Positions 16,962 through 26,457 are shown, counted from the stretch's first letter. The stretch: 64,000 bases of DNA from Salinibacterium sp. ZJ70 (GCF_011751865.2 NZ_CP061770.1:2666001-2730000), one strand, 5' to 3'. Numbers and translations: made by a program. The notes: generated by a model not told the origin, from the sequence alone.

Positions 16962-17587
16962 CCGGCACCACCGCACCCCGGATTCCGCGCGATCAGCGTC
17001 GCCGCGACACCGAGCAGCGCATCGAAGTCGCCGCCGTCACTGCCGCCCTCGAGCTCGGCTTCGACAACGTCACGATCGAGGAGATCTGCTCGCGCGCCTC
17101 GATCGCGCGCAGCACATTCTTCACCCACTTCCACGCGCGCGACTCCGCCGTGCTCGGCCGGCCCCTCGAACTGCTCGCGCCAGACGAGGCGCACCGCGTG
17201 TTCGACGCACACGCGAACAACCTGCCGCTCGGCGTCCACCATCTGGTGGTCGCCTCGGCGGGCGCCCGGGAGACCGCTGCGGAGATCGTCGCGGCCCGGG
17301 CGCGGCTCGTCACGGAACAACCCGAGGCGCATGTCTTCAGCACCGCGATGCTCACCGACACGGGCACCGACATCATGACGCTGCTGCAGGAATGGCTCAT
17401 CGCGCATCCCGAGCACGCACGCATTCCCGAGGCGCCTGAGGTGGAGGCGAGCTTCGCCTCGAACGCCTACTACGCGGGGGTCTCGACGATCCCCGGCGGA
17501 TGGATGGCGACACTCCTCGATCCGGAGTCGGCCGCCCAGCTCATCGAACGTGCCATCGACGACCTGCGCGTCATCCTCCGCCCCTGA
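16958..17587 (+). CDS. TetR/AcrR-family regulator 3
   Basis: 209-residue TetR regulator starting inside the last codons of the previous one (ATGA overlap). Helix-turn-helix VTIEEICSRASIARSTFFTH differs from its neighbour at few positions, yet the ligand-binding domains diverge strongly (LGVHHLVVASAGARETAAEI here). The pair looks like a tandem duplication that has specialised, or subunits of a heteromeric repressor. No structural gene follows before the terminator at 17597. Confidence 0.87.
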   Translation: MTGTTAPRIPRDQRRRDTEQRIEVAAVTAALELGFDNVTIEEICSRASIARSTFFTHFHARDSAVLGRPLELLAPDEAHRVFDAHANNLPLGVHHLVVASAGARETAAEIVAARARLVTEQPEAHVFSTAMLTDTGTDIMTLLQEWLIAHPEHARIPEAPEVEASFASNAYYAGVSTIPGGWMATLLDPESAAQLIERAIDDLRVILRP

Positions 17588-17596
17588 TGCCCTCAG

Positions 17597-17624
17597 CATC
17601 GGGGGTGCTCACGCGCCCCCGATG
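17597..17624. terminator. Terminator between TetR gene 3 and LCP gene
   Basis: 9-bp stem CATCGGGGG/CCCCCGATG with a 10-base loop between two convergent stop codons (17587 + and 17632 -). Confidence 0.75.
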
Positions 17625-17631
17625 GCCTGGT

Positions 17632-18915
17632 TCAGTTGCCCTTCGAGCAGGTGGGCGCCGCGGCCGTCTGGCCACGCAGACCCGAGATCTTGACGGCCTC
17701 TCCAACGGGAGGCTCAGCAGTCGCAGGCACCTCCGCGCCCGGCGTCACCGTGCCCGAGTCCGGCTCCACGGCACCCGGCTCCTCGACGGGCGCCTCCGGC
17801 TCCACCGGAGCGTTCGGGTCGAGCACGGCACCGCGGCCATCGCCCTCAGAGTCGAGAGCGATCGCCTGGTCGGCGCGGATCGCATCCATGAGCTTGTTGC
17901 CGAGCGTCTTGTTGGGTGTCACACCGCCCGTGGGCCCGCCGGTCGAACCGGGGTACTGCACGAACGTGATGCGCTCCATCGGAATGCGGCTGAGCGCCTT
18001 CGCGAGAGAGATCATCGTGAGCGGGTTCGACAGCTCGGTCGAGAGCGTCATGTTCTTCGTCGCGGCCTGCGCGAGACCGTACAGCTTGGTGGCGTTGGTG
18101 AGAGTGTCCTCCGACTTCAGCTTCCGCACCAGTGACGACATGTAGACCTGCTGCGAGCTGATCCGCGTGAGGTCCGATCCGTCGCCGACACCGTGACGGG
18201 TGCGCAGGAACATCAGCGCCTCCCAGCCCTCGAGCGTGTGGGTGCCCGGCTGAAGGTCGAGGCCGGTGTAGCGGTCCTTGATCCGGCTCTCCACGCACAC
18301 TTCGACGCCGCCGACGGCGCTCGACATCGCGGCGACGCCCTCGAAGCCGATCATGCCCGCGAAGTGCACGTCGAGCCCGGTGAAGTTCTCGACAACCGAG
18401 ACGACGCAGCCGAGGCCACCCATCGACAGCGCATTGTTGATCGGGAGACCACTCGCCGCGCTCGTCTTCTTGCCCGTATTCTCGTTGGTGCACGAGGGGT
18501 AGGGCACGACCATGTCGCGCGGAAGGCTCACAGCGACGGCGCTCGAGTGGTCGGCTGCCACATGCACGATGATGTTGACGTCGTTGAGCACCGAGTCGCG
18601 GTCGTGGAACTCATCGCTGCCGACGATGAGGATGTTGAAGCCTCCGTCATAGGCACCCAGATCGGGGATCGGCGCCTCGGTCTCGTTGATGGCGACGGAA
18701 TTGTTGGCGATGTCGGACTGGAGCTGCGTCGCTGCGATTCCGACGACGGCACCTCCCGAGACCAGCGTGACCGCCATGGCACCGCCGATGAGGCCGAGAA
18801 CCGTGCGCCACGGACCCGTTCGGCTCAGGCGGCCGTGGCGGGCGATCGTGACAGGGCGCGGAGCGCGGGCCGCCCGGGAGCGGTCGCGGATCGGCTCGGT
18901 CTCGGTCACGGGCAC
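17632..18915 (-). CDS. LytR-CpsA-Psr (LCP) family cell-wall glycopolymer ligase
   Basis: 427-residue LCP protein that would attach teichoic-acid-like or other anionic glycopolymers to peptidoglycan at the outer membrane face. A basic cytoplasmic tail precedes one membrane helix (about 36-58, WRTVLGLIGGAMAVTLVSGG). The LCP domain is at about 90-335: NILIVGSDEFHDRDSVLNDV (catalytic Asp/Arg region), VAVSLPRDMVVPYP, GMIGFEGVAAMSSAVGGVEV, FLRTRHGVGDGSDLTR and RISSQQVYMSSLV. A Pro/Glu-rich tail with a terminal Cys near AAPTCSKGN follows. The gene lies directly downstream of tRNA-Ser(TGA) on the same strand. Confidence 0.92.
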   Translation of the reverse strand: MPVTETEPIRDRSRAARAPRPVTIARHGRLSRTGPWRTVLGLIGGAMAVTLVSGGAVVGIAATQLQSDIANNSVAINETEAPIPDLGAYDGGFNILIVGSDEFHDRDSVLNDVNIIVHVAADHSSAVAVSLPRDMVVPYPSCTNENTGKKTSAASGLPINNALSMGGLGCVVSVVENFTGLDVHFAGMIGFEGVAAMSSAVGGVEVCVESRIKDRYTGLDLQPGTHTLEGWEALMFLRTRHGVGDGSDLTRISSQQVYMSSLVRKLKSEDTLTNATKLYGLAQAATKNMTLSTELSNPLTMISLAKALSRIPMERITFVQYPGSTGGPTGGVTPNKTLGNKLMDAIRADQAIALDSEGDGRGAVLDPNAPVEPEAPVEEPGAVEPDSGTVTPGAEVPATAEPPVGEAVKISGLRGQTAAAPTCSKGN

Positions 18916-18956
18916 CTCATCTCATGTTGTCCACGGTCGGTCGGGTAGACCGTGAG

Positions 18957-19041
18957 CGGAGGGCGTGGGATTCGAACCCACGAGACATTTCTGCCCACCA
19001 GTTTTCAAGACTGGCTCCATCGGCCGCTCGGACAGCCCTCC
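18957..19041 (-). tRNA. tRNA-Ser(TGA)
   Basis: Class II tRNA with 7-bp acceptor stem GGAGGGC/GCCCTCC. The anticodon stem CCAGT/ACTGG encloses anticodon TGA, there is a long variable arm, and the T-arm is GTGGGTTCGAATCCCAC. CCA is not encoded. It lies about 0.9 kb downstream of serS on the same strand. Confidence 0.95.
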
Positions 19042-19080
19042 AGGTATAGGAACGTACAGACCCTAGCGGAGCCTGTGAGC

Positions 19081-19908
19081 TCAAGCCTGGAAAAGTCGTG
19101 CGAGCGCGCTGGCCACGCCCTGTTCGAGGTCGGCTCCGGTCACCTCGGTGGCCACCTCGATGACCTCGGGTGGAGCCTGGCCCATCGCCACGGCGACACC
19201 GCCTCCGGCTGCCGCCCACTCGAACATGTCGATGTCGTTGCGTCCGTCGCCCATGACGACGACGTTCTCGCGGGGGATCCCCAGCTTCTCGCGCACGTAC
19301 TCCATGCCCGTGCCCTTGTTGACGCCGTCGGGCGCGATGTCGAGCCACGCGGTCCACCCGACGTTGTAGCTCACCTTGTGCAGGCCCATGCGCTCGACGA
19401 CCGACAGGAAGTCCTCGATCGCGTGACCGGGCGACAGCACCACGACGCGCGTCGCCGGCTTCCCGAGAAGGTCATCGAACTCCACCTGCAGGCGCCCCGA
19501 GGCGAGCGCGCCCTCCGGGAAGCGCCCCGTGAAGCGGAACAGCCCTTCCTCGTCTTCGACGGCGAAGCTCGCCTCCTCGAGGTGGCCGCGCACGGTCGTG
19601 AGCACCTCGCGGGGGTCGAAGGTCTGCACCCGGTCGCGCACGTAGCCCATGGGGGCGCTCGGGTCGCGGCGCATTACGATCGCGCCGTTCGCGCACACGA
19701 CGTATTCGGGGGCGATGTGCAGGCGATCGAGCACCGGGAGGGTCAACGAGACCGAGCGGCCCGTCGACAGCATGACCTCGTGTCCGGCGTCGTGCACTCG
19801 ACGGATCTCGCGAGCGACGTCGTCGCCCAGCTCGCCCTTCTCGGTCAGCACCGTGCCGTCGACATCGAGTCCGACGAGGCGACGATCCGCGGGGGCGAGG
19901 GCCGTCAC
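19081..19908 (-). CDS. Cof-type HAD-superfamily phosphatase
   Basis: 275-residue HAD hydrolase of the Cof/type IIB class, probably a sugar-phosphate or nucleotide phosphatase. Motif [10 protein letters not shown] (nucleophile and acid/base Asp), motif II MLSTGRS, and motif [15 protein letters not shown] are all present. The cap domain between them is of normal size. The GTG start overlaps the serS stop codon (GTGA), so the gene is translationally coupled to serS. Longer forms starting upstream would run through serS and are not supported. Confidence 0.85.
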   Translation of the reverse strand: MTALAPADRRLVGLDVDGTVLTEKGELGDDVAREIRRVHDAGHEVMLSTGRSVSLTLPVLDRLHIAPEYVVCANGAIVMRRDPSAPMGYVRDRVQTFDPREVLTTVRGHLEEASFAVEDEEGLFRFTGRFPEGALASGRLQVEFDDLLGKPATRVVVLSPGHAIEDFLSVVERMGLHKVSYNVGWTAWLDIAPDGVNKGTGMEYVREKLGIPRENVVVMGDGRNDIDMFEWAAAGGGVAVAMGQAPPEVIEVATEVTGADLEQGVASALARLFQA

Positions 19909-21167
19909 GCGACCGGCTCCAGGATGTCGAGCCCGAGGAACGGACGCAGCACCTCCGGCACGACGACCGAGCCGTCCGCCTGCTGGTGCGTCTCGAGCAG
20001 CGCGACGATCCACCGGGTCGTCGCGAGGGTGCCGTTGAGCGTCGCGACAGGGCTCGTCTTGCCGTTCTCGCCCCGGAAGCGGGTGTCGAGGCGGCGCGCC
20101 TGGAACGTCGTGCAGTTCGAGGTGGAGGTGAGCTCGCGGTAGGCGCCCTGCGTGGGAACCCACGCCTCGACGTCGAACTTGCGCGCCGCGCTCGAGCCGA
20201 GGTCGCCCGCCGCGGTGTCGATCACGCGGTACGAGAGGCCGAGGCTCTGCAGCATGCCCTCCTGCATCGCGAGGAGCTTCTCGTGCTCCGCCTCGGCGTC
20301 AGCCGGGTCGATGTAGCTGAACATCTCGAGCTTCTGGAACTGGTGCACGCGGATGATGCCGCGCGTGTCCTTGCCGCCCGAGCCGGCCTCGCGGCGGTAG
20401 CAGGTCGACCATCCGGCGTAGCGGAGCGGGCCGTTCGAGACGTCGAGGATCTCGTCCTTGTGGTAGCCGGCGAGGGCGACCTCGCTCGTGCCGGTCAGGT
20501 AGAGGTCGTCGCGCTCGAGGTAGTAGATCTCGTCGGCGTGCGCGCCGAGGAAGCCCGTGCCGGACATGATGTCGGGGCGCACGAGCGTGGGTGTGATGAG
20601 CGGCGTGAAGCCCGCCTCGACCGCGCGCTGCAGGCCGAGCTGCATGAGCGCGAGCTCGAGGCGCGCACCGACGCCCTTCAGGAAGTAGAAGCGAGAGCCC
20701 GAGACCTTCGCCCCGCGCTCCATGTCGATCGCGTCGAGCTTCTCGCCGAGCGCGAGGTGGTCGAGCGGCTCGAAGTCGAAGCTGGGCTTGCCGCCCACTT
20801 CGCGCAGCGTCACGAAGTCATCCTCGCCGCCCGCGGGAACACCATCGAGCACGATGTTCGGGATCGCGCGCGCGAGCTCGGTGAAGCGCTCCTCGGCGTC
20901 ATTCGCCGCCTTCTGCGCCTCCTTGACCTTCGCCGCGAGCTCCTGCGCCTGGGCGACGAGCGCTGCCTTGTCTTCCTTGGCGGCCTTCGCAACCGTCTTG
21001 CCGAACACGTTCTGCTCGGCCCGCAGGGTCTCGAATGCGGAGATCGCGGCTCGGCGCGCCGTGTCGGCGGCGAGCGCCTCGTCGACGAGCGAGACGGATT
21101 CGCCTCGACGTTCCTGCGAAGCTTTCACGAGTTCCGGCGTCTCACGCAGCAGCTGGGGGTCGATCAC
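19905..21167 (-). CDS. serS: Seryl-tRNA synthetase
   Basis: 420-residue class II synthetase charging tRNA-Ser. The N-terminal coiled-coil arm at about 30-100 ([20 protein letters not shown]) contacts the long variable arm of tRNA-Ser. Class II motif 2 is around [19 protein letters not shown], and motif 3 lies in the C-terminal [17 protein letters not shown] segment. Serine-specific [10 protein letters not shown] is present. Typical length. A tRNA-Ser(TGA) gene lies downstream on the same strand. Confidence 0.97.
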   Translation of the reverse strand: MIDPQLLRETPELVKASQERRGESVSLVDEALAADTARRAAISAFETLRAEQNVFGKTVAKAAKEDKAALVAQAQELAAKVKEAQKAANDAEERFTELARAIPNIVLDGVPAGGEDDFVTLREVGGKPSFDFEPLDHLALGEKLDAIDMERGAKVSGSRFYFLKGVGARLELALMQLGLQRAVEAGFTPLITPTLVRPDIMSGTGFLGAHADEIYYLERDDLYLTGTSEVALAGYHKDEILDVSNGPLRYAGWSTCYRREAGSGGKDTRGIIRVHQFQKLEMFSYIDPADAEAEHEKLLAMQEGMLQSLGLSYRVIDTAAGDLGSSAARKFDVEAWVPTQGAYRELTSTSNCTTFQARRLDTRFRGENGKTSPVATLNGTLATTRWIVALLETHQQADGSVVVPEVLRPFLGLDILEPVA

Positions 21168-21221
21168 CCGTCAAGTCTAGGAGTTCCCCCGAACCTCAGG
21201 CCGATCCCCTACGTTTGTGCC

Positions 21222-22217
21222 ATGCCCGAAGCCGCCGACCAGCCGAGACGCGCGGCCGTGATCTTCAACCCGGTCAAGGCCGATGTCGAGCGTCTGCGCG
21301 CCTCCGTGGCCGCCGCCGAGAGCGCGGCCGGTTGGGCGAAGAGCCTGTGGCTCGAGACGACCGTCGCGGAGCCGGGCGGCGGACTTGCGGCGCGTGCCGT
21401 CGCGGAAGGCGTCGACCTCGTCATCGCGGCGGGAGGCGACGGCACGGTGCGCTTCGTCGGCGAGGCGCTGCGCAACACGGGTGTGCCGCTCGCGCTCGTT
21501 CCCGCCGGCACTGGCAACCTCCTCGCCCGCAACCTGGGTCTCGACGTGAACCCGTCGCGGCTCGACGCGCTCGTGGAGATCGCCTTCACGGGCGTCGATC
21601 ACGCGATCGACACGGGCACGATCGTGATCCAGCGCCCCGGCGACGCCCCGAGCGAGACGCACGTGTTCCTCGTGATGACCGGCATCGGCCTCGACGCGAA
21701 GATGATCGCCAACACCGACCCCGAGCTGAAGCGCCGGGTCGGATGGCTCGCGTACGTCGGTGCGATCGGCCGCGTCCTCATCGACAGGGAGGTGCTGCGC
21801 GTGCGGTACCGCCTCGACGGCCACGAACAGCGCACCTCGCGTGTGCACACGGTGCTCGTCGGCAACTGCGGGCAGCTGCCCGGCAACATCGCGCTCCTGC
21901 CCGACGCGGAGGTCGACGACGGTCTCCTCGACATCGTCACACTGCGCCCCGAAGGATTCTTCGGGTGGTTCCGCGTGTGGTGGGGGATCGTGTGGGAGAA
22001 CGGCGTGCTGCGGCGTTCGAGCGCCGGGCGCAAGCTCCTCACCCTGCGCAGCACCCAGGTGCGCGCCCTCAGCTACCTGCGCGGGCGCAGCTACGAGCTC
22101 ACCCTCGACCACCCGGAGGAGTTCGAGCTCGACGGCGACGAGTTCGGCATGGTCACCGGATTCCGGGCGCACGTCGACCCCGCGTCGCTCCTCGTGCGCC
22201 TGCCGCGCGAGAGCTGA
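21222..22217 (+). CDS. Diacylglycerol/lipid kinase family protein
   Basis: 331-residue DagK/YegS-type lipid kinase that phosphorylates diacylglycerol or a related lipid with ATP. Catalytic-domain signatures GGDGTVRFVGEAL and PAGTGNLLARNLGL near residues 70-110 bind nucleotide. The C-terminal beta-rich domain contains DAEVDDGLLDIVTL, the characteristic DDG(L)LD segment. Start ATG at 21222 fits the alignment; codon-compatible sequence further upstream belongs to divergent serS. It faces away from serS across a 54-bp gap. Confidence 0.88.
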   Translation: MPEAADQPRRAAVIFNPVKADVERLRASVAAAESAAGWAKSLWLETTVAEPGGGLAARAVAEGVDLVIAAGGDGTVRFVGEALRNTGVPLALVPAGTGNLLARNLGLDVNPSRLDALVEIAFTGVDHAIDTGTIVIQRPGDAPSETHVFLVMTGIGLDAKMIANTDPELKRRVGWLAYVGAIGRVLIDREVLRVRYRLDGHEQRTSRVHTVLVGNCGQLPGNIALLPDAEVDDGLLDIVTLRPEGFFGWFRVWWGIVWENGVLRRSSAGRKLLTLRSTQVRALSYLRGRSYELTLDHPEEFELDGDEFGMVTGFRAHVDPASLLVRLPRES

Positions 22218-22227
22218 CGACGCCGGA

Positions 22228-23151
22228 TCAGACCTCAGGGGCCTCGGTGAGGATGTCGCGCAGCCAGTCTCGTGCGTCGATGAACACCTGGTCGGTGTAG
22301 CGACTCACGACCTCCACGCGCTGTCGATCGGCGCGCGGGTACGAACCCAGGAACTGCACGTTCGGGCTGAAGCGCTTGAGGCCGAGAAGCGCATCCGCAA
22401 CCCGCTCGTCCTCCACATGCCCGTCGAGGTCGACGATGAAGCGGTAGCGCCCGAAGGCGTCGCCGATGGGACGCGACTCGAGCAGGCTCAGGTTGACGCC
22501 GCGCGTCGAGAACTGCTCCAGCATCTCCACGAGGCCACCCGGCTGGTCGTCCGGGAGCTCCACGATGATGCTCGTCTTGTCGGCGCCGGTGCGCGGCGGG
22601 ATCCGCTTCGTGGTCGACAGCAGCACGAAGCGCGTCTGCGCATCCTTGTTGTCGGCGACATCCGAGGCGAGCACCTCGAGCGGCAGCAGATCGGTGATGC
22701 CGGGCGGCGCGATCGCGGCATCCGCGTTCGCCGAGTCGAGCAGATCCGCGGGGGCCGCCACATTCGACGACGACGGGATGTGTCCGTGGCTCGGGAGGTG
22801 CTCGTTGAGCCACAGACGGCACTGCGCGTACGCGACCGGATGGGCGTTGACGGTGCGCACGTCCTCGAGCCGCGTACCCGCGCGCGCGACGAGCTCGAAG
22901 TCGACGTTGACCAGGTATTCGCCGATGATGCGGACACCGGGGAGGTTCGCGAGCGCATCCTGCGTGGCGCTCACCCCGCCCTCGATGCTGTTCTCGATCG
23001 CGATCATCGCGGCCACGCTGCGACCCGAGATGATGTCATCGAGCGCCTCGCCGACATTGTTGACGGCACGCCACTCGGCACCCGCCGCCTCCGGCACCTG
23101 CTTCAAGGCAGCCCAGGTGAAGGTTCCCGCCGGTCCGAGATAGCTGTACAC
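22228..23151 (-). CDS. pheA: Prephenate dehydratase
   Basis: 307-residue monofunctional prephenate dehydratase converting prephenate to phenylpyruvate for phenylalanine synthesis. The catalytic domain runs from the N-terminal YSYLGPAGTFTWAA to the TRF motif (AQTRFVLLS). ACT regulatory domain at about 205-275 has the phenylalanine-binding ESRP motif (SLLESRPIG). The GTG at 23151 gives the expected N-terminus; an upstream stop-free stretch belongs to the divergent pgm region. Translation signal is weak. Stop codons of pheA and the lipid kinase are 10 bp apart. Confidence 0.93.
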   Translation of the reverse strand: MYSYLGPAGTFTWAALKQVPEAAGAEWRAVNNVGEALDDIISGRSVAAMIAIENSIEGGVSATQDALANLPGVRIIGEYLVNVDFELVARAGTRLEDVRTVNAHPVAYAQCRLWLNEHLPSHGHIPSSSNVAAPADLLDSANADAAIAPPGITDLLPLEVLASDVADNKDAQTRFVLLSTTKRIPPRTGADKTSIIVELPDDQPGGLVEMLEQFSTRGVNLSLLESRPIGDAFGRYRFIVDLDGHVEDERVADALLGLKRFSPNVQFLGSYPRADRQRVEVVSRYTDQVFIDARDWLRDILTEAPEV

Positions 23152-23181
23152 CTCGGCGAGCCTACCCGGCAGGATGGACAC

Positions 23182-24804
23182 ATGACCTCGCGCGCTGGAA
23201 CCCCCGCCCTCGCATCCGACCTCATCGACGTGCACGAGCTCATCGATGCGTACTACCACCGCACGCCCGACATGTCGGATCCCGCGCAGCGGGTCGCCTT
23301 CGGCACAAGCGGGCACCGGGGTTCGAGCCTCGACGGCGCGTTCACCGAGACCCACATCGCCGCCATCACGCAGGCGATCGTCGAGTACCGCACCGCGCAG
23401 GGCATCACCGGTCCGCTGTTCATCGGGTCCGACACTCACGCGCTCTCCGCCCCCGCGCAGACGACCGCGCTCGGCGTCCTCGAAGCCAATGGGGTGCATG
23501 CGCTCGTCGACGAGTTCGACGACTACGTGCCGACGCCGGCACTCAGCCGCGCGATCATCCGCTACAACACGGAGCACCCGGGCGGGCCGCAGGCGGACGG
23601 CATCGTCATCACCCCCAGCCACAACCCGCCCCGTGACGGCGGCTTCAAGTACAACCCCCCGCACGGCGGCCCCGCCGACTCCGACGCGACCTCCTGGATC
23701 GCGAATCGCGCCAACGAGATCATCGAGAACGGCAGCCGCGATGTGCGCTTCGCCGAGCCGAGCGCGATCGACACCTACGACTTCCGCGGCGCCTATGTCG
23801 AGGACCTCGCGAACGTCATCAACATGAACGCGATCGCCGCATCCGGTCTCAAGCTCGGGGCCGACCCGCTCGGCGGCGCGAGCGTCAACTACTGGAAGGC
23901 GATCGCCGAGCGGTACGAGATCGACCTCGAGGTCGTGAACCCGATCGTCGACCCGACCTGGGGTTTCATGACGCTCGACTGGGACGAGAAGATCCGCATG
24001 GATCCGTCGTCGCCGTCGGCGATGGCCTCCGTCGTGGCGCGCGCGGGCGACTTCGCGATCCTCACCGGCAACGATGCGGATGCCGATCGACACGGAATCG
24101 TCACCCCCGACGGCGGACTCATGAACCCGAACCACTACCTCGCGGTGGCGGTCAGGTACCTCTTCGAGCACCGGCCCGGCTGGGGCGCGGATGCCGCGAT
24201 CGGCAAGACGCTCGTGTCGAGCTCGATGATCGACCGTGTCGCATCCGCGCTCGGGCGGCGGCTCTGGGAGGTTCCCGTCGGATTCAAGTGGTTCGTACCG
24301 GGTCTCGTGGACGGTTCGGTCGGTTTCGGCGGCGAGGAGTCGGCGGGCGCGAGCTTCCTGACGCTCGAGGGTACGGCGTGGACGACCGACAAGGACGGCA
24401 TCATCCTCGCGCTCCTCGCGGCCGAGATCCGCGCCGTCACCGGCAAGAGCCCGAGCGAGCTGTACCGCGAGCTGACCGAGGAGTTCGGCGACCCCGCGTA
24501 TGCGCGTGTGGACGCCGCAGCGACCCCGGAGCAGAAGGCGCGGCTCGGCAAGCTCTCCCCCGAGGACATCACCGCAACGACCCTCGCGGGCGACCCGATC
24601 ACGGCGAAGCTCTCGCACGCGCCCGGCAACGGCGCGGCGATCGGCGGCGTCAAGGTCGAATCCGAGCACGCCTGGTTCGCGGCGCGGCCCTCGGGAACCG
24701 AGAACGTCTACAAGATCTACGCCGAGTCGTTCCGGGGCCCCGAGCATCTCGCCCAGGTGCAGGCCGAGGCGAAGCAGATCGTCGACGCCGCCCTCGGCAG
24801 CTGA
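23182..24804 (+). CDS. pgm: Phosphoglucomutase, alpha-D-glucose-phosphate-specific
   Basis: 540-residue phosphohexomutase interconverting glucose 1-phosphate and glucose 6-phosphate. Active-site serine loop VITPSHNPPRDGGFKYN, metal-binding loop GNDADADRHGIV, sugar-binding loop GFGGEESAGASF, and phosphate-binding RPSGTENVYKIYAES are all intact. Length and motifs fit the bacterial Pgm (TIGR01132) class rather than GlmM. AGGA precedes the ATG at 23182. Links glycolysis to nucleotide-sugar and glycogen synthesis. Confidence 0.95.
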   Translation: MTSRAGTPALASDLIDVHELIDAYYHRTPDMSDPAQRVAFGTSGHRGSSLDGAFTETHIAAITQAIVEYRTAQGITGPLFIGSDTHALSAPAQTTALGVLEANGVHALVDEFDDYVPTPALSRAIIRYNTEHPGGPQADGIVITPSHNPPRDGGFKYNPPHGGPADSDATSWIANRANEIIENGSRDVRFAEPSAIDTYDFRGAYVEDLANVINMNAIAASGLKLGADPLGGASVNYWKAIAERYEIDLEVVNPIVDPTWGFMTLDWDEKIRMDPSSPSAMASVVARAGDFAILTGNDADADRHGIVTPDGGLMNPNHYLAVAVRYLFEHRPGWGADAAIGKTLVSSSMIDRVASALGRRLWEVPVGFKWFVPGLVDGSVGFGGEESAGASFLTLEGTAWTTDKDGIILALLAAEIRAVTGKSPSELYRELTEEFGDPAYARVDAAATPEQKARLGKLSPEDITATTLAGDPITAKLSHAPGNGAAIGGVKVESEHAWFAARPSGTENVYKIYAESFRGPEHLAQVQAEAKQIVDAALGS

Positions 24805-24847
24805 CCGCCCCGCCTGACCCCGCGGCCTCCCTGCGCGCCGCGTCCTC

Positions 24848-24869
24848 CCCGCCCGTTCCTTGGGGCGGG
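24848..24869. terminator. Terminator between pgm and the amidase-domain gene
   Basis: 7-bp GC stem CCCGCCC/GGGCGGG with an 8-base loop between convergent stop codons; no clear T-run. Confidence 0.5.
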
Positions 24870-24885
24870 TGACCGGCGTCGGGGA

Positions 24886-26169
24886 TTACGGGATCGAGTA
24901 GATGCGGACGAGCGAGTCCGAGTGCTGCTCGAAGAGCGTGTGCTGCAGCTCGCGGTAGTCGCCGTCGGCGTTGTGGCTCACGAAGTACACGACGGGACCG
25001 TCAGCCGTGTACTCGACCTTCGACACGGTCATCGTGTGGTCGACGCCGCCGCCGCGCTCGCCCCAGTCGAAGATGCCGACGTCGCCGACGCGCACGCGGT
25101 CGAGGTGATCGTTGTCGTTCGAGCGGAAGCCGAGCTTCTTGAGGTACGCCTCCATCGCCGTGGTCGAGATCCACGCCTTCGAGGCGAAGCCCTTCGCGCC
25201 CGGCGAATTCCAGGTGTCGTCCATCTGCCAGCCGCGCTGGATGAGGCCCTGGCTGGTGAAGTTCACGCAGTCGCCGCCGTAGGGGTTGTAGTCGCCCCAC
25301 TCGGCTTCGTTGTAGGTCTCCCACCAGGTGAGGAGGTAGCTCATCTGGGCGTTCACGTCGCCGCCGGTCGGCTGGGTGCTGACCCCGTCCGCCGCGGCGA
25401 TGATCTCGTCCCGGTAGGCCTGCGCGCTCGCGATCATGGCCTCGGATGCCGCCTCGGCGGTCTGCAGCGCGGCCCCGAGCTCCTCGGGTGCGGCGGCGAG
25501 AGCCGCGTCGATGCTCTGGAAGAAGGCGTCCTCGGTGCTCTTCTCGGCATCCGACCACTGGTTGTACAGCTCCTGGCCGCGGCTGCGGATGCCGTCGGTG
25601 AAGGCGGTGAAGGCAGCCCCGATCTGCGCGGCGGCCTCGTCAGCCTTCGCGGGGGCGGCGGCGACGGCGTCACGCAGTGCCGGAAGCGCCGCTTCGAGCG
25701 CGGCGGATTCGGCCTCGAGCTGCTCCACGGTGGCCTCTTCGACGTCGAGCGCAGGACGCGAGAGAGCGGATGCGTCGTCGCCGATGATCGAGGCGGTCGC
25801 GCTCTCGACGGTGCTGCGCAGCTCGTCGCGAGCGGCGGCGTCGATCAGGGTGCTCTCGACGGCGAGCACCGCGTCGAGCTGCTCGAGGGAGGCCGCGGGC
25901 CCGCTGGCATCCGCGCCGAGCACGCCGTCGAGGGTGGTGCGGATGCTCTGGATCTCGGTGCGGGCGCTGTCATAGCGCGCCACGGCGTTCGCACGCGCGA
26001 CCACGGGAGGCAGCACGATGACGCCGATCGCGATCGCGATCACGGCGAGTGCTCCGACGGCGACGAGGATCGTGCGACGCAGTCGATGTCGGCGCTCGAC
26101 GCGCGGGTCGCGACGCGGTCGGATGGGGGCGGGTGCGGCGTCTGCCGGGTCCCTCTCGAGCACACTCAC
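24886..26169 (-). CDS. Membrane-anchored amidase-domain (Amidase_6) protein
   Basis: 427-residue protein. The cytoplasmic tail is rich in Arg/Pro and is followed by a membrane helix at about 36-58 (ILVAVGALAVIAIAIGVIVL). Residues about 65-265 are an Ala/Glu-rich alpha-helical, probably coiled-coil, stalk. The C-terminal domain of about 150 residues has GGDCVNFTSQGLIQRGW (Cys of the putative catalytic site) and GVDHTMTVSKV (His), the marks of the Amidase_6 papain-like fold, likely acting on wall peptides. GTG 26169 chosen: the residues before it are not conserved. Its promoter region carries a CebR-type operator 79 bp upstream of the start, so it might be co-regulated with the divergent cellobiose operon. 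Confidence 0.75.
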   Translation of the reverse strand: MSVLERDPADAAPAPIRPRRDPRVERRHRLRRTILVAVGALAVIAIAIGVIVLPPVVARANAVARYDSARTEIQSIRTTLDGVLGADASGPAASLEQLDAVLAVESTLIDAAARDELRSTVESATASIIGDDASALSRPALDVEEATVEQLEAESAALEAALPALRDAVAAAPAKADEAAAQIGAAFTAFTDGIRSRGQELYNQWSDAEKSTEDAFFQSIDAALAAAPEELGAALQTAEAASEAMIASAQAYRDEIIAAADGVSTQPTGGDVNAQMSYLLTWWETYNEAEWGDYNPYGGDCVNFTSQGLIQRGWQMDDTWNSPGAKGFASKAWISTTAMEAYLKKLGFRSNDNDHLDRVRVGDVGIFDWGERGGGVDHTMTVSKVEYTADGPVVYFVSHNADGDYRELQHTLFEQHSDSLVRIYSIP

Positions 26170-26247
26170 GCGCCCATGGTAGCGACACGACCTCCATACC
26201 TCCCGGATGCCGAGGCATCTGGCAGACACCCCTTTCTACCCCCGCTG

Positions 26248-26261
26248 TGGGAGCGCTCCCT
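26248..26261. promoter_or_regulatory. CebR-type operator, site 1
   Basis: TGGGAGCGCTCCCT matches the TGGGAGCGCTCCCA palindrome of Streptomyces CebR and Thermobifida CelR at 13 of 14 positions. It lies 210 bp before cebE and 79 bp upstream of the divergent amidase gene. Confidence 0.85.
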
Positions 26262-26337
26262 CGGCGCGCAGGGCACCAAGGAAGCGCCATCTGATCAGGA
26301 CTTTTCCGCCGTTGCCTGATCGTTGCACAACTCCGTG

Positions 26338-26367
26338 TTGACACTGGTTCGAATACGTGGCTATCGT
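26338..26367 (+). promoter_or_regulatory. Predicted promoter of the ceb operon
   Basis: -35 TTGACA (26338-26343), 18-bp spacer, -10 TATCGT (26362-26367). CebR site 2 begins 15 bp after the -10 and so covers the transcription start region. Confidence 0.6.
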
Positions 26368-26381
26368 TACCCACGATTTCG

Positions 26382-26395
26382 TGAGAGCGCTCCCA
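26382..26395. promoter_or_regulatory. CebR-type operator, site 2
   Basis: TGAGAGCGCTCCCA, 13 of 14 matches to the CebR/CelR palindrome, placed over the predicted transcription start of cebE. Confidence 0.87.
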
Positions 26396-26457
26396 CACGC
26401 ACCACCACGAGTGCTCTCAACGAAATCATCCCCATCCACGCACACAAAGGAGTGACC

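Noticed and set aside
19986..21221. Extension of the lipid-kinase frame upstream through serS
   Set aside because: Translation there is Arg/Ala/Glu-rich shadow sequence; the kinase homology begins at 21222.
23152..24747. Extension of the pheA frame upstream across pgm
   Set aside because: It is the antisense of the well-defined phosphoglucomutase gene.
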